Assembly (NCBI GenBank): GCA_022497155.1
Contig: MU385772.1
Location: 1 to 64,000, forward strand
Origin: Whalleya microplaca
Taxonomy: Eukaryota; Ascomycota; Sordariomycetes; Xylariales; Xylariaceae
Length of the DNA: 64,000 nucleotides
Reading direction: 5' to 3'
Below are positions 46,590-58,199 of the stretch, piece after piece. A program made the position numbers and the translations under genes. The stretch's first letter is position 1, and every line of letters starts with the position of its first letter. The notes below the pieces were generated by a model, which was not told the DNA's origin, ran no database searches, and saw only the letters and a list, made by a program, of their open reading frames with translations.

Positions 46590-46694
46590 TGTCACGAGAT
46601 GAGCGTATGAGGTAGCAAAACAACACAGTTGTTGCACGAAGAGCTAACTAAAATGCTGTTCTTTGAACAGCCTCTATATACATGAAGCCTAACA
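46590..46694 (+). repeat. 105-bp repeat Z, copy 1
   Basis: tgtcacgagatgagcg ... catgaagcctaaca, with TG...CA ends and a TATA-like ctctatatacatg near the end. A direct copy is at 49064-49167. Possibly short LTRs, or fragments of them. No target duplication found. Confidence 0.6.
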
Positions 46695-46943
46695 AAGAAC
46701 CCTGGCACATGTCCAATTGAAGTTGCTTGTTTACTCAACCATTAGTTTCTTGACATTATAACCTGGCTTTATGCTACATCGTGTATCGAACTCTCTTAGA
46801 TGTCTTATTGCGGAACTAAATGAAGAACGTCGTTCTTTTGCTTCACTAGTGTGGGCAGGAAGGATATGTTCTGATGGCAACACACTTCATATTCTTGGCA
46901 ATCCCTGCTAAGTGCTTTCAGTTTGCCTAACCACGTCGCGTTA

Positions 46944-48230
46944 CTACCACACATCGTCATAGACTTGACCAGTGTTTACAGGCCGTAGAACCTCAGACTC
47001 GTCCTCCCATGACATAGCCACTACCAGCGTCTCCTCACAGTAACCTTCCTTATTACCACGTTCACTCTGCTCGAGGGCTTGCTGGAACATCACACGATGA
47101 TGCGGCTCCCATTCGAGTCCCATTCTCGTTGCGCCAGGCAAAACGGCAAGCATGTGGTAGTCCTTGATATCCTGGAGAGACTTGGCAACTTCGTCACGTA
47201 AGTTGTCTCGGAGCACCCTTATGGTCATACTCCCTGCCTCATTACCCAGCTTCACGGGGATATCCTGTGCAGATCGAAGCAGCCGGTCAATGCTGTTAGG
47301 ATGCTGCAACGAGGACTGTTCTGGGTGGCAGACTGAATTGCGCAGATCGACGACATCCAGTAGCGCATATCTGATGTCAGCCGTAGAATATCCGTTGATC
47401 GCGAGTTTTGGGTAGTTGCCACATTCTCCAATGCAGCGATGGAGTTCATCGCGCCCCAGACGGACGAGGTGAGGCCCCCCTTCGTAATGGCTCTTCCAGA
47501 CGTCTGGCCACGAGGCTTTGGCCGTCTCAAATACGACCCTCTGGATGGTCTTGTACGCTTCCTTCAGGAAACGGAAGCCTGACGAACTGCAGATCAAGGT
47601 GTTCTTGTCGGCATGATAGACGAGACTATCATCGAGTCGAGAACGAATGGCAAGGCTTTGTTCAGGTTGACGGCATTCAGGCGCAAAGCTGTATTCAGGC
47701 TCTTCCTGCTGTTGAGGTGCGGCCGGTGCTGTCTCTCGTCCACCATCACATTTCCAAGTTCCCCAACCCCTAGATATCCCACAGCTTCTTCTCCAAGAGG
47801 AAGATGTTGGCATCATGAAACTGGGTACGTGGTTCTCCGAAGAAGATAGGGCACCAATGTGTATCGGTGTTGCATCTTTATACACATAAATTCCGCACCC
47901 AATTATGACCTCAGTCTGGCCGGTGGTCTGTGATTGGGAGGTTTGATTATTAAACTTGGCTGCCCTGTTCCTAGACGCGATGGTAGGCTGCTGGTATCGT
48001 GCCCTGTTGCGCTTTTCGCACCCTTCACCTAGAGTGTAGCGTCTATCCCCTCGCCTGTCTGCGGTTCGATCTTGGTCTGTAACTGAACAATTGCTACACT
48101 TCGAAGCCACTTTTTTCGAGCGTAGCTTTCGGTTTTCTTGTGCAAGCATAGCATTCTCTTGTTGCAAGGTGGCGATAATCTGGTTCGCCTTAGCTAGTTT
48201 TTCGGCGAGGGTGTTGACAACCTTGACCAT
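46944..48230 (-). CDS. Coiled-coil protein with HEPN-like Rx4H motif, function unknown
   Basis: One uninterrupted 428-codon frame with start ATG at 48230, the first ATG after an upstream stop. Residues 5-38 form a leucine-zipper-like coiled coil (LAEKLAKANQIIATLQQENA). Residues 41-200 are polar and low-complexity. The C-terminal part (about 215-400) is helical. There, DVVDLRNSVCHPE contains R297-N298-x3-H302, the Rx4-6H pattern with a polar residue after Arg that is known as the active motif of HEPN-type RNases and their inactive relatives. This is a short motif and the assignment is inference only. The gene lies between two direct copies of a 105-bp repeat. No transposon enzyme domain is visible in it, so it is more likely a host or cargo gene than a transposase. 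Confidence 0.55.
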   Translation of the reverse strand: MVKVVNTLAEKLAKANQIIATLQQENAMLAQENRKLRSKKVASKCSNCSVTDQDRTADRRGDRRYTLGEGCEKRNRARYQQPTIASRNRAAKFNNQTSQSQTTGQTEVIIGCGIYVYKDATPIHIGALSSSENHVPSFMMPTSSSWRRSCGISRGWGTWKCDGGRETAPAAPQQQEEPEYSFAPECRQPEQSLAIRSRLDDSLVYHADKNTLICSSSGFRFLKEAYKTIQRVVFETAKASWPDVWKSHYEGGPHLVRLGRDELHRCIGECGNYPKLAINGYSTADIRYALLDVVDLRNSVCHPEQSSLQHPNSIDRLLRSAQDIPVKLGNEAGSMTIRVLRDNLRDEVAKSLQDIKDYHMLAVLPGATRMGLEWEPHHRVMFQQALEQSERGNKEGYCEETLVVAMSWEDESEVLRPVNTGQVYDDVW

Positions 48231-49063
48231 GTCGTCCAGCGTAGGTCTAGAGCTGCAGGCTAAGATCCCAGGGTATCTACATGTCTGTTAACCCATTGAT
48301 CTCGTAAAAGAAGATAATTGAATACACGTACGTGTGCAAGGTGAACTAGGCCTGAGAGGAAGATGACAGCGATATAGGCAAGAATTTGCATAGAAAAATG
48401 GACATCTGGCAAGCAGTTGATTCTATGGCGAAAGCTGTAGTATCAGCTTCTAGAAGTGATATATAAGCTATTGGAGTAGCGTGGAAGGAAAAGGTCATCA
48501 GGAAACCAGATAAGTTTGGTATGGATGTGTATAATTTCATATCTGATAAAGTTGTGGCAAGATGGGAGTTTCCATGGACAATGGAGTGAATGGTATCAAT
48601 GTACAGTCACACCTAGTACAGGGAATCCAGACAAGCATGGTGCCAGAGTGAATGATATCCATATACACCAACCAAGCTGTATCAAGCAAGTGAGAAGTCA
48701 CCTGGCTCTCACTTTGGTATCAAGACAATGACTATCAGATGACTTTAACAATAGCACTGTAAATCCCTGTCCTAGGGGAATTTAATGCCACCGGAAAAGC
48801 TAAACAGCATGTACAAGCAGTAAAGACAATGTCAACAGTAGGAATGAACAAGATACTCGATTCGTGTTGTCACAACCTTTGCAAGGAATTTTCAACGCAT
48901 TATCGGATGAACAGGTAATGGGGGCAAACAAGTACATCTTATGAATAGCCTTAAGATCTAAACCATCCAATTCTGTCATAAAATAATGTTTAATCAGTCC
49001 GCCTTTACATCGGAGTCGAGGGATGTTGCTACTCAGCATTCCTATTGGCATCAATGTGCTCTT

Positions 49064-49167
49064 TGTCACGGGACGAACGTATGAGGCAGTAAACCAACAT
49101 AGTTGTTGCACGAAAAACAAACTAAAAGGCTGTTCTCAGAATCACCTCTATATACATGGTCCTAACA
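49064..49167 (+). repeat. 105-bp repeat Z, copy 2
   Basis: tgtcacgggacgaacgtatg ... catggtcctaaca; a direct copy of 46590-46694, 2.47 kb away. Confidence 0.6.
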
Positions 49168-49856
49168 AATGACCCTAACACTCATCTCCAACCTTCTTGG
49201 GATTCCAAATCCCCTCTCTGTCGTGCTACTGTGACTCTGGACTGCGGGTTTAAGGGCAACATCTTCAACCTATCTGATGACATTGCCCTCCGCCTCCCAT
49301 GCTCTGATTTGCCAGTGCTTAGATAGAAAGTAGCCATGAGTCGTATTAGACAGGTATCGGGCCATACGCCTTTAGGGACGGTTCAACTATCTACCACCAT
49401 AAAGGCAGACAATGCCATTTATACCTACCAAATTGTGCTCCTATACCTAGCAGCAAGTACGTAGGTACCATAAGAAATCAACAGTCTTTGTTCTGCAATC
49501 AATATAATGCAATCAATACACTGCAATCAATCTAATGCTTTGTTGTTTTACATGCAAGTGTGCTCTGTGGGGTTCGATGAATGACTTTAGGTGGTACATA
49601 CAGTATGTACCTTGCGAGATTGCCCCACTTGTTCTTTCGGTCAGGCTGTCTGGCTGTCTGGGTAGAAAACTCTCCCAAAGCTGGTCAACCTTGATTCCTT
49701 TCCCTTTCCCCCACTTTTGTATTATTCACATAATATACAGGAATTAGCAGATATTGGTTAATAGTATTCGACATAGCCTGCGGTTTGATCATTTTAAAAG
49801 GCTATTGCTAATGTACTCAAAGTGATTGTCACATTGTACTTGTTAAAGCTGGACAC

Positions 49857-50034
49857 TGACAGATTTACAGGGGTGTGTGGCTGTGATATTTCAGGTGGCT
49901 GGGACGCCCCATGAGCTGTGGCTTACATATAGGAGGTTCTCCCTCCTTGGACCCTAGTGATGATACTTCCTTAATAACAACTACTATACTACTTATAATC
50001 TGGGTCTATTTAATCAGACACAAATATCGTGACA
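49857..50034 (+). repeat. Solo-LTR-like repeat (family Y), copy 2
   Basis: tgacagatttacaggggtg ... atatcgtgaca, with TG...CA ends. Direct copy of 41371-41539 sharing the aggaggttctccctcc and ctagtgatgatacttcc blocks. Confidence 0.65.
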
Positions 50035-50304
50035 ACTAGGCAGGCCAAATACAGAATGCGTGATGTCCGTTCAGCTTAAAAATGGGTACCAAAATAACTA
50101 CGCGCCCTGAGTCTACATAACCCCTGCACATACATAAGAAGACGCGAGGAACAGTGAGCATTAAAACATTCGTATTCTAAAATATGTGCTGTTTGGGTGG
50201 TGAAAAGTTATTACACGCTACGGAGGCGGAAATGGCTATCTATTTCATTCCTAACCCTGGCAAAAGCTGAAATTTACCCCACAGGTGGTGATGGGCAGAT
50301 GCCG

Positions 50305-52224
50305 TCACGATGCGGCTGCGTAATTATTGGCTTTAGGAATTTTAGCACCGCCAGGCAGACGCGTCTCCAGTATATTATTAGGGTCGTACTTGGCTAGGAC
50401 ATCACGCATGAAGGCTACGTTGTCCTCTCCATAAGTACTGAGCGGCTCTTGGGTCTTGTCGGCATAGTTGAGATACTCAAACTCCACGTCAGTGCCCGTC
50501 TTGACGCTCTTCTCCTTGACGGCTTGGCGGTATGCCACCAAACGGCGACGCGCCTCGGGCTCCAACGAGGCCCCGCTGAACACCATGAAGACCTGGAACA
50601 GAACACTGTTGCCGGTCTGGCGATCCATGCCAAGCACGTTGCCGCCCTTCTCCACGCCATGGTCAAAGAGGACCTTGGGAAGTGGCTGGAAGACCGTGTA
50701 CAAGCTGAACGTGTCGTCCCCGGTGTCCTTTTTCCACGAGGAGGTGAAGGCGTTATGCTGATTTACGATGAATTGCAGGATCTCCGGGTCATTCTTGACA
50801 GAGATGGCAAACCAGACGTTCCTTGTGAAAGTCATCAGCTAATGTTCGGCATCATGACCTCCCAACCAGGCTGACAAAATGACAGAAGCGGGGTGGGTAA
50901 ATGCAGTTGCTTACTGGAAGCCCTTAGCAAACTCGAGTTCAACCGTCATGTTCAGGTGACTATCAGTGCGCAGGGTCGAAGAAACTGTGGGCTCTATGGC
51001 CTTGTATTTGGCATAAGCCGGCGCGTCCACAGTTCCCATCGTGTCGTGTAGGGCCGATATGATGACTGACTCGCTGGCCCCCTTAACCCATGACCAGAAG
51101 CTGAAAGCTGAACCAGCCTGGTAGTTCTCAATGTTGTCAACGAAGCTGGAAAAGGCCGATATAACCTGACTGGTGGTATTGAGAGGATGAATAACGAGCC
51201 CTCCGTATATATCACGAGCCTCAAAGGCCTCGATGTCGAAGCGTGTTACAATGCCGTAGTTAGACGAGCCGCCCTTGAGGGCCTTCCATAGATCCGAGTT
51301 CTGCTTGCTATTTGCCTCAACGATCTCCCTGAATCCGGGGTGACGTTGTGTTAGCCCTGCGCACTAGAAGCAAGGCGCCGGAATAGACGACTCGGAAGTT
51401 TCGACATACCCACTAGCCAGGACTACTTCATAGTTGACGACATTATCACAAGTAAAGCCAACTTTCCCACTGTAGAAGTTGTTACCACCTCCTGTCGTAA
51501 ATCCACCTACGCCTACGGTGGATGTGCGGCCGCCAGGAACGGTCACGCCGTATTGCTCTAGAGTTGAGTAAACACTACTCCATAGGGAGCCACCCTGTAT
51601 CTTGGCGACTTTAGCCTCAGCATCGTACTCGGTTTTGTTGAGAAGCCCTAAGCAGGAAACATATCTTAGCAGACTTTCTCGTGTGTAACCATGAAGAAAG
51701 ACCTACCAAGATCGATCGTAACGCCGTCATGTACTAGATACCGCTGTCAGCAACCTACCAGAAGGTTCAAGACGCTACTTACTATCTGCGGCCGGACCCC
51801 AGGCTGTGTGGCCACCACAACGAACAGCCCAGCTGGAAGCGGTACTGCTGACTAATGTCTTGATCAGGCGAGAGACTTCTTGTGTTGTCGTAGGCTGGAT
51901 GATGCACGATGGACTCATCCGAGCCGATGCCGAATAATAGTCGGCCTCGCGTTCTTCATACTTGGTTGTGCCGGGTCGAGAGACATCAAAACCAGCAGCC
52001 CCGAGAATGTCACACTGTTTAGACAGACGTCCATCAGTCCACGTGACTCTAGGGAGAGAAAGCTTCCATCGAACAAAACTTACTGTCACATCGACGGCTG
52101 GAGGTTGGGGGTTTGTTTCATTTGCCGGGAAAGGGGTGGTCATATTCAAAGCGAGTGGCAGTGGGATGATGAGTGCTACAGCAGTTGGGACAACAGCAGG
52201 GAGAGTGAAAAAGAGTGACTTCAT
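50305..52224 (-). CDS. Secreted FAD-linked (berberine-bridge-type) oxidoreductase; last splice junction irregular
   Basis: Exons 52224-52084, 52014-51783, 51733-51707, 51647-51410, 51328-50915 and a final one ending at 50305, giving about 525 residues. The first four introns (69, 49, 59, 81 nt) have canonical GT...AG ends and keep frame. The start MKSLFFTLPAVVPTAVALII is a signal peptide. The FAD-binding PCMH domain follows: CIIQPTTTQEVSRLI, then RCGGHTAWGPAAD with the His that carries FAD covalently in this family, then GRTSTVGVGGFTTGGGNNF and LWKALKGGSSNYGIVTRFDI. The C-terminal BBE piece is YLNYAD...YDPNNILETRLPGG. Members oxidise alkaloids, sugars or polyketides. Between 50914 and 50836 no canonical acceptor joins the last exon in frame, so a one-base indel or an unusual intron must be assumed; the gene may be newly damaged. 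Confidence 0.78.
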
Positions 52225-53438
52225 GCTGGGCAGGTCAAACGAGCGACTGGTATATTATTAGTGAAGAAAAGAAGGGATGATAAGGAAATCGGTTAAATAT
52301 GTCGGGCACTGATGCAGCGAGGATTGCACAAAGGCTGCATATATTGAAACTTGAGACCCAAGAGAACCTCATTCTTAAGTGCCATGGTCCCTGAATATTC
52401 GTAAAAAAACCAGCAGCAGGGCGATGGAAATTGCTCGTCCTTGCGCATGTAACCATCGACGGCTGTAGGAGCCTCATCCCAGCGAAGGTGCGGAGTGACG
52501 GTTAGTGCCGAGACTGATCGTCATGAATTGACCTCTTCAACGAATCAATACTTTCCAACTGGGGGGCAGGCCGAAATACGGCTCTTATCTTGGGAGTCCG
52601 GGGGTTATCGTTGATCAATACAGTCGGACCATATTTTTGGCTGTATGGGGGATATTATGCGGATATAAAACTCTTCGCTTGACCTTGTTGCAGGTGGGTA
52701 ACCATGGCTGTGGTTCATTCCCCGGCCCTTTCCGTGGCTTCGCGGCTCGTTTGAGGAGAATTTATTGTCTCGCTTCGCCTTTTTTACAGGGGCTATAATA
52801 AATCCATTATATGGTACGCAGCAGGTTATCCTTGAACAAGCATTCAGTCCCTGTCCATATTTGTAATGGGATGCGCAGGGAACTGAATCCTCACCCGAGT
52901 TGCTTACCGCGAACAAGTTTGCATACTAGATCGCTCAGGGTCGGAGAGAAAAGAATGAGGAGACTCATTGACGATTCAATATAGTAGTGTAGTGTATAAC
53001 TGAGGCATTGGCTACTCCTTTGTCTTGAAGGTAGGAGACGTACTTCAAACAAGGCAATTAATAAAAATATTTAATGAATAATACATTTCTCTCAACTAGG
53101 TAATTCGATCGAATTTACTTAGATTGTTAATATTAGTCAGTCTCTTTAGTTTTTCTTTTTCTTACTTGTCCACGATCTTGCGCTCCCCATGCTTGTCAGA
53201 TTTCAGATTTCAGAGAGCGTTACATTTTTATCAAGGGTCGCTGCCGAGTTGCAGGCAGTCAGCAGCGGTGCAAAGGGGGAATTTTTCAAACAGAAATAAA
53301 GACCGCGGTCGGGTGCATTTTCTAATCCAGTTCATTCAATTCTTCTCCCCTCTTCTAGACTCCAGTTGCATATCTCGTCTGTCTCGGGACATCCGCAGTC
53401 GGACAACTATCGGCTATCTCACGAGCGAGATCATCCTT
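52225..53438. other. Divergent intergenic region
   Basis: Separates the FAD oxidoreductase from the rhodopsin-type gene; both promoters probably lie here. No other feature seen. Confidence 0.5.
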
Positions 53439-55010
53439 ATGGCGTTTCCCATCATCAATGGCACCGAGGTGCTCTTGCCGCCGCCTGAAGGCTGGGTTGT
53501 GAACTTCTCAGACCCATACCGCAACGAAAAGACTACACACGAAGTCTACATTGCCTTTGGCTTGGAATATCCGGTCGCAACCTTATTCCTGTTACAGCGA
53601 ATCTACACCTCGTTATGTATACTGAGGAAGTTTCGTGTCGATGACTGTAGGTTGCAAACGACATCCCCTTCACCAAGCCGACAGCTCTGACCTATTATAT
53701 ACAACAGATCTCATTATAATCTCTTGGGTAAATATGCCGAGCAGTCTAACCCGGGCTCGTACTGACGAGATATATATAGGTTTTCGTTACAGCGACAAAT
53801 GCCATGATGGTCCATCTTTTGCGCCTCCGCTATGTCGGAATTCATGGGTGGGAGCAGTCCCTAGACAGATCCATCTACATGACATCGGTGAGCTCCCTGT
53901 TGTGCGTACAACTTCTCTAAGCTAGGGAGACTAACACAGCAGGCTGTAGGTTATCCATGCTCTCACGTTGACCGCTATTATGTGAGTATTCCACAAGGCA
54001 GACCGTGCGTGTTCAGCTTTTATCAGCTCTGTCAACCCCATCTTGTCTTGGTGATTTACAGGCGGCGTTCCGTTTTCTATGCCAGGGAATATGGCAATAC
54101 TCTCGCCCCCTTCCCAACCTATCCGAAGAAGAAATATGTTGACAGACTAGTGGGACGGTCCTGGCCAAATTAGTACTCTGCGTTTTCTACTACCGGCTCT
54201 CACCAAACAAGCTGTATAGATACGGCATCCTCGGCACCGGCTTCCTCTGCATCGCCTGCTTCGGGTCGGTCTGGTTCGCCGTCATGTTTTCGTGCAAACC
54301 CGTGGAGGCGGCCTGGAACCTGAGGCTCAACACTGGAGATAATTGCATCAGTCTGCCTCCTTGGTATCTGCTGCAAGCCATTGCAGGTGGCGTCACGGAT
54401 CTGCTGCTCATGATCCAACCTATTCCCACCATTCTCGGACTAAATATGTCGGGGAAGCAGAAGGCAGGCCTGATAGCGTGGTTCGGTATCGGTACAGTGA
54501 CACTGGCCGCGGCCTGTATGCGCCTCAAGAGCTTGTTGTCTATGCTTACTAGCATGGATACGCCATGGAATATGGCCGACGCAATGCTCTGGTTGTAAGT
54601 GATACCCATCTACTATGGGTCATTTCTCATTCGGCTGACATGATCGTGCCATACCATACAGGACCGTCGAATCTAACTTGATCATCCTATGCGGCTGTCT
54701 GCCCACTTTCCGACTTTGGCTCAAGCACACCCTACCCCAGAGAAGTGTCACCGGAAGCTATGGCAGACGCTCTGGGAAAAGTACAGATAAAAGCCACCCC
54801 CTGCGTACCTTCGGCGCAGGCTCGACCCGGCCCAAACACCAGTTCGATACGATCGCCGAGCTCGAGTTTAACGACCATTTCGAGTCTCCCAAGTACGAAG
54901 CTGGCGTCGAATCCGGGAAACGCCTTGATCCCGCCCGTAGTTCAGACACTGGTAGCGAGGAACACATTCTGCAAACGCGGACAACTACTGTCACTTACTC
55001 CGGGAAATAA
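53439..55010 (+). CDS. Fungal rhodopsin-type 7TM integral membrane protein
   Basis: Start ATG at 53439 (MAFPIINGTEVLLPPPEGWV). Exons 53439-53646, 53708-53727, 53780-53887, 53950-53981, one uncertain exon between about 54061 and 54141, then to 54594, and 54662-55010. All assigned introns have GT...AG ends. This is the ascomycete family often annotated as rhodopsin domain (related to PTH11/SAT4 proteins). Recognisable pieces: LFLLQRIYTSLCILRKFRVDDY after helix 1, KLVLCVFYYRLSPNKLYRYG, CKPVEAAWNLRLNTGDNCI, then GGVTDLLLMIQPIPTILGL, and TVESNLIILCGCLPTFRLW before a polar tail of about 90 residues. Some relatives sense surfaces or environment; the ligand is unknown. In 54061-54141 I could not find a splice pattern giving the expected residues, so the gene could be damaged there. 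Confidence 0.75.
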
Positions 55011-56155
55011 TCGGGGGTCATTGTTGAGTGAGATGGGTGCTTGGTACTAGGGTCTGCTATATGCCTATTTATACGGTTACCGGCAGTATATATATACAAA
55101 GAGGGCTATGCCCTGTTTTAGCTTCACATTGTATTCAATAAGCCATGATACTCCTCATTACTTTATCATGCACTGACAGTCGCTAGGATGACAAGAAGTA
55201 TCGCAGGACCTGGCCCCCGAGGGCAGTGTAGATCTAGCTCCTCGGTGCAGACTGCGTGCGCTGTCCTCAATTGTATACTCGGCGAATCTCTGGATAGGAA
55301 CAGCTCGTGGCTGAAGGTTTAGCTCCGTCTGGGAAAATTGCCCTTTCAATCGTAATATACATATCAATTACCATTCATGGCTATTTTGATCAATGATCTC
55401 TGGCAACGGTAGAGATGTACCTCGTGTCGGAATAAGGGTGGCTAAAAGTACTTACCTATAGTTGTGTCGGAAATCTCCTAACAGTGGACCTAACGGTCCA
55501 CATAGATCACATAGATAGGAAAACCTCACAGAATATCCTATCCTAAGAGAACTATTAATCATACATCTTCCAATAATCACTACATGGTTTGTTGCCATTA
55601 CAAGTTGTCGCTACCAAAAGTCTTGTCCATAGTGAAATGAAAGACATCTGAAAACTGCTGGCAGTGCCAGCTGTACATGCCCCTGTCAGTAGCAGGGGCC
55701 GTTGACAGCTGATATTGACTCTGCCGACTAATAGCTTATAGATTGAAAGGAATAATACAATAACTGTAATAATTTATACTCAATGGATTATACAAATAAT
55801 GTTGCCGATAAAGGCGCCAAAAAACTTGTTGGTAAATATATAAGTCCCTGATATATAAAGGCCAAGGGTTAGCCAGCTATTAGGCACAGCTGGCAGCAGC
55901 TGCAATAAAATCTCTTATGGTAGCAAGATCCGTTATAAGATAGAAATTGTTACAGCGTGGCCTGTGCACACGGTACGTACCTATAATACTTATCAACTAC
56001 ATGTATTAGGTAGCTTAGCTAGGTGGGTGAGTCAGATGGTAAGCACCTGTCACGTGGAAGTGTAAAAACTTTAGAGACGGGAACTGTTACACCTGTAGCC
56101 GTGACTTATGCATACCTTCCGACCCCCATCTCATTCCATCGCCACATTCTCCAGA
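55011..56155. other. Intergenic, no gene
   Basis: Small frames only. cgtggc...acacggtacgtac at 55944-55978 resembles the start of the solo LTR at 5100. The last 100 bp are the purine gene's leader. Confidence 0.5.
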
Positions 56156-56997
56156 ATGACTTCGTCAGAAGAGTCGCCATGTCGGATCCTGGTCATGGCC
56201 TCTGGCTTTGGCTCGAACTTCCAGGCTCTCATAGATGCCATATCTACGGGTCAGCTTCGAAATAGCCGCATCATCGGGCTCATCACGAACCGGATAAATG
56301 CAGGCGCAAAAGTTCGAGCGGATAAAGCAGGTATGAGCTCTCCTATGCGCGTGTGTAAACATGCCACTCATTCACGACCAGGCATTCCTTGGGAATACTT
56401 CAATCTATACAGTCACGGGTTCTTGCGGAAGGGAGAAACAGACGAACAGAAAGTAGCTGAAGGCCGTCAAAACTATGATGCTGCATTGGCTGCGAGGATT
56501 CTATCAACAGATAAGGAAAAAAAGCCTGAGTTGATTGTTCTCGCTGGTTGGATGCATGTCTTCTCACGTGCTTTCCTTGAACCTATCGAACAGGCAAAGG
56601 TGCAGATAATCAACCTCCATCCGGCACTACCCGGTAAGTTCTAAAAGATCATTGCTAGGTCTGGCTACTTACTATTTGCATAGGTAAATTCGATGGAACT
56701 GACGCGATTGGCCGGGCTTTCAGAGCGTTTAAGGCTGGGGAAATAACGCACACGGGTATTATGGCCCACTACGTAATTGATGAAGTAGACAGGGGTGCTC
56801 CTGTCATGGTTAAAGAGATTGAGATTGAGTTGAAGGAAGAGGGGGAGCAGGAAAAGTTGACGGAAGAGGAGGAGCTGAACGAGTTGGAGAAGAGGATACA
56901 TTCTCATGAGCACGAGCTTATCGTGAAGGCAACGGCGAAGGTGGCGCAGGAGATAGTCGAGGCGAGGCAGGGGAACGTAAGCCCCGAGACATCCTAA
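56156..56997 (+). CDS. ADE8: Phosphoribosylglycinamide formyltransferase (GAR transformylase)
   Basis: Exons 56156-56330, 56382-56633 and 56684-56997 give 246 residues. Introns of 51 nt (GTATGA...CCAG) and 50 nt (GTAAGT...ATAG) both join in frame. The enzyme transfers a formyl group from 10-formyltetrahydrofolate to glycinamide ribonucleotide, the third step of purine synthesis, in the cytosol. It matches the ADE8/PurN family: CRILVMASGFGSNFQALIDAI at the start with the substrate-binding G.GSN.QAL, ITNR, then LAGWMHVFSRAFL and INLHPALPGKFDGTDAIGRA with the catalytic HPaLpG histidine, and TGIMAHYVIDEVDRGAPV with the catalytic aspartate in VDrG. An acidic Glu-rich insert near residues 190-215 is common in fungal forms. 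A start 48 bp upstream (56108) is possible. It looks intact and is presumably essential. Confidence 0.92.
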
Positions 56998-58199
56998 AAT
57001 CCTTGAGCTGTGGGTATATGTCGCTGTGACAACCTTCGTTATGAAATTAACATGCCCCTTATAGGGGAACATGGTCTGAATGTTGTCTGTGAGGCGGCGG
57101 ATGTGGATGTGTAATACGGGTTTTTGGGGTTTGGAGCCCTTATCCTTGGGCAGCACCGAAGCGGCCCAAGTGTATATGTCTAACTGAGGTGTACACAAGC
57201 TATAAATACTCCCCAATGCCGTTCAATATATCCGCCGGCCGCGCGACCATTACCTCACAAACATTGTTGCGTGACCACACCATCTGGACCGCATGGTGGG
57301 AAGAGCCTTTATAATTCGTTCTGACCTTGACGATAGCACTGATATGCAGGGAACTCAAAGAATACTATAGTATTATACGACCACTATGCTATACTATACT
57401 TAGTATATTATACTTAATACTATTGTATCAACCCGATATCGAGACCTCTCATATATAAATTACGGGTCCGGGACGTATTCACAATCACATAGATATATGT
57501 GCCTTGTCAGCTATATCCTTCACCAGGACAGTTAAGGGCGCTGTAATGAAGAAGCTCACTATAGAGACCTACCAAGGTGATGTCGATCACCTTTATTCGG
57601 GTCGAACACCCGGTGATAAAACCATCAGCGTGAGTTTGAAGCTTGGTTTCATATGAACGCCATGCTGTGGTTAACTTCTTGCGGAGCATCATAGCCGTTT
57701 GATTTGATGACGGTGAGACCATTAGCGAGGCTGAGGACTTCTCCGCCTATGGCCTGGATCCAATATAAAAGTTGTCTATTGTACCGAATCTTCGATGAAG
57801 TCTACAGGATCAGACCTTAGCAAGTCCGTCAATTGAATTTCACCAAGGGCCGTTATCCAAAACCACACTACCAACGAACTTTCGCGTTTAGTCGAAACAT
57901 TCCTAACAACGGGACAATCGAAGAGAAGAAAGACACTGTCGATCTCGAGAGAGTAGGCATGGCCAATAACATTGTGACGGGGTACCTAAAACCACTACCG
58001 GCAAAGCCACATTACCCCGGGTTTCTACTTCCTAGACTGCGCAAACGGCTGCTTTGATTGATTCTACTGGATTTTGGGGCACGCATATCATGACAAGGCT
58101 ATTGAAGAATCCATGAATCTACTGTCTAAACAGAAGGGGAGAACAAAAAGGAAATACAGTCGATATCACTTCGAAATCTAGATAATAATGTAAGCCCAT
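56998..58199. other. Intergenic, no intact gene
   Basis: Contains an AT-rich palindromic stretch (tatactatacttagtatatta) near 57392. The plus-strand frame 57833-58057 has no recognised domain and may belong to the decayed gene that follows. Confidence 0.4.

Larger units (their letters stand above)
45720..46943. other. Intergenic with repeat copies
   Basis: No gene. Contains R1 copy 2 and Z copy 1, listed separately. Confidence 0.5.
48231..50304. other. Intergenic, repeat-bearing
   Basis: No convincing gene. It carries Z copy 2 and Y copy 2. The minus-strand frame near 48900-49060 is faintly reminiscent of a retrotransposon tail but was not accepted. Confidence 0.5.

Noticed and set aside
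48800..49120. Minus-strand frame resembling the tail of a Copia polyprotein
   Set aside because: Similarity is too faint (only a KHYFMTEL-like run) and no reverse transcriptase or integrase is nearby.
46590..49167. The two 105-bp repeats as LTRs of one 2.6 kb retrotransposon
   Set aside because: The interior has no retroelement domain, the main gene is on the opposite strand, and no target duplication is seen; kept only as a repeat pair.
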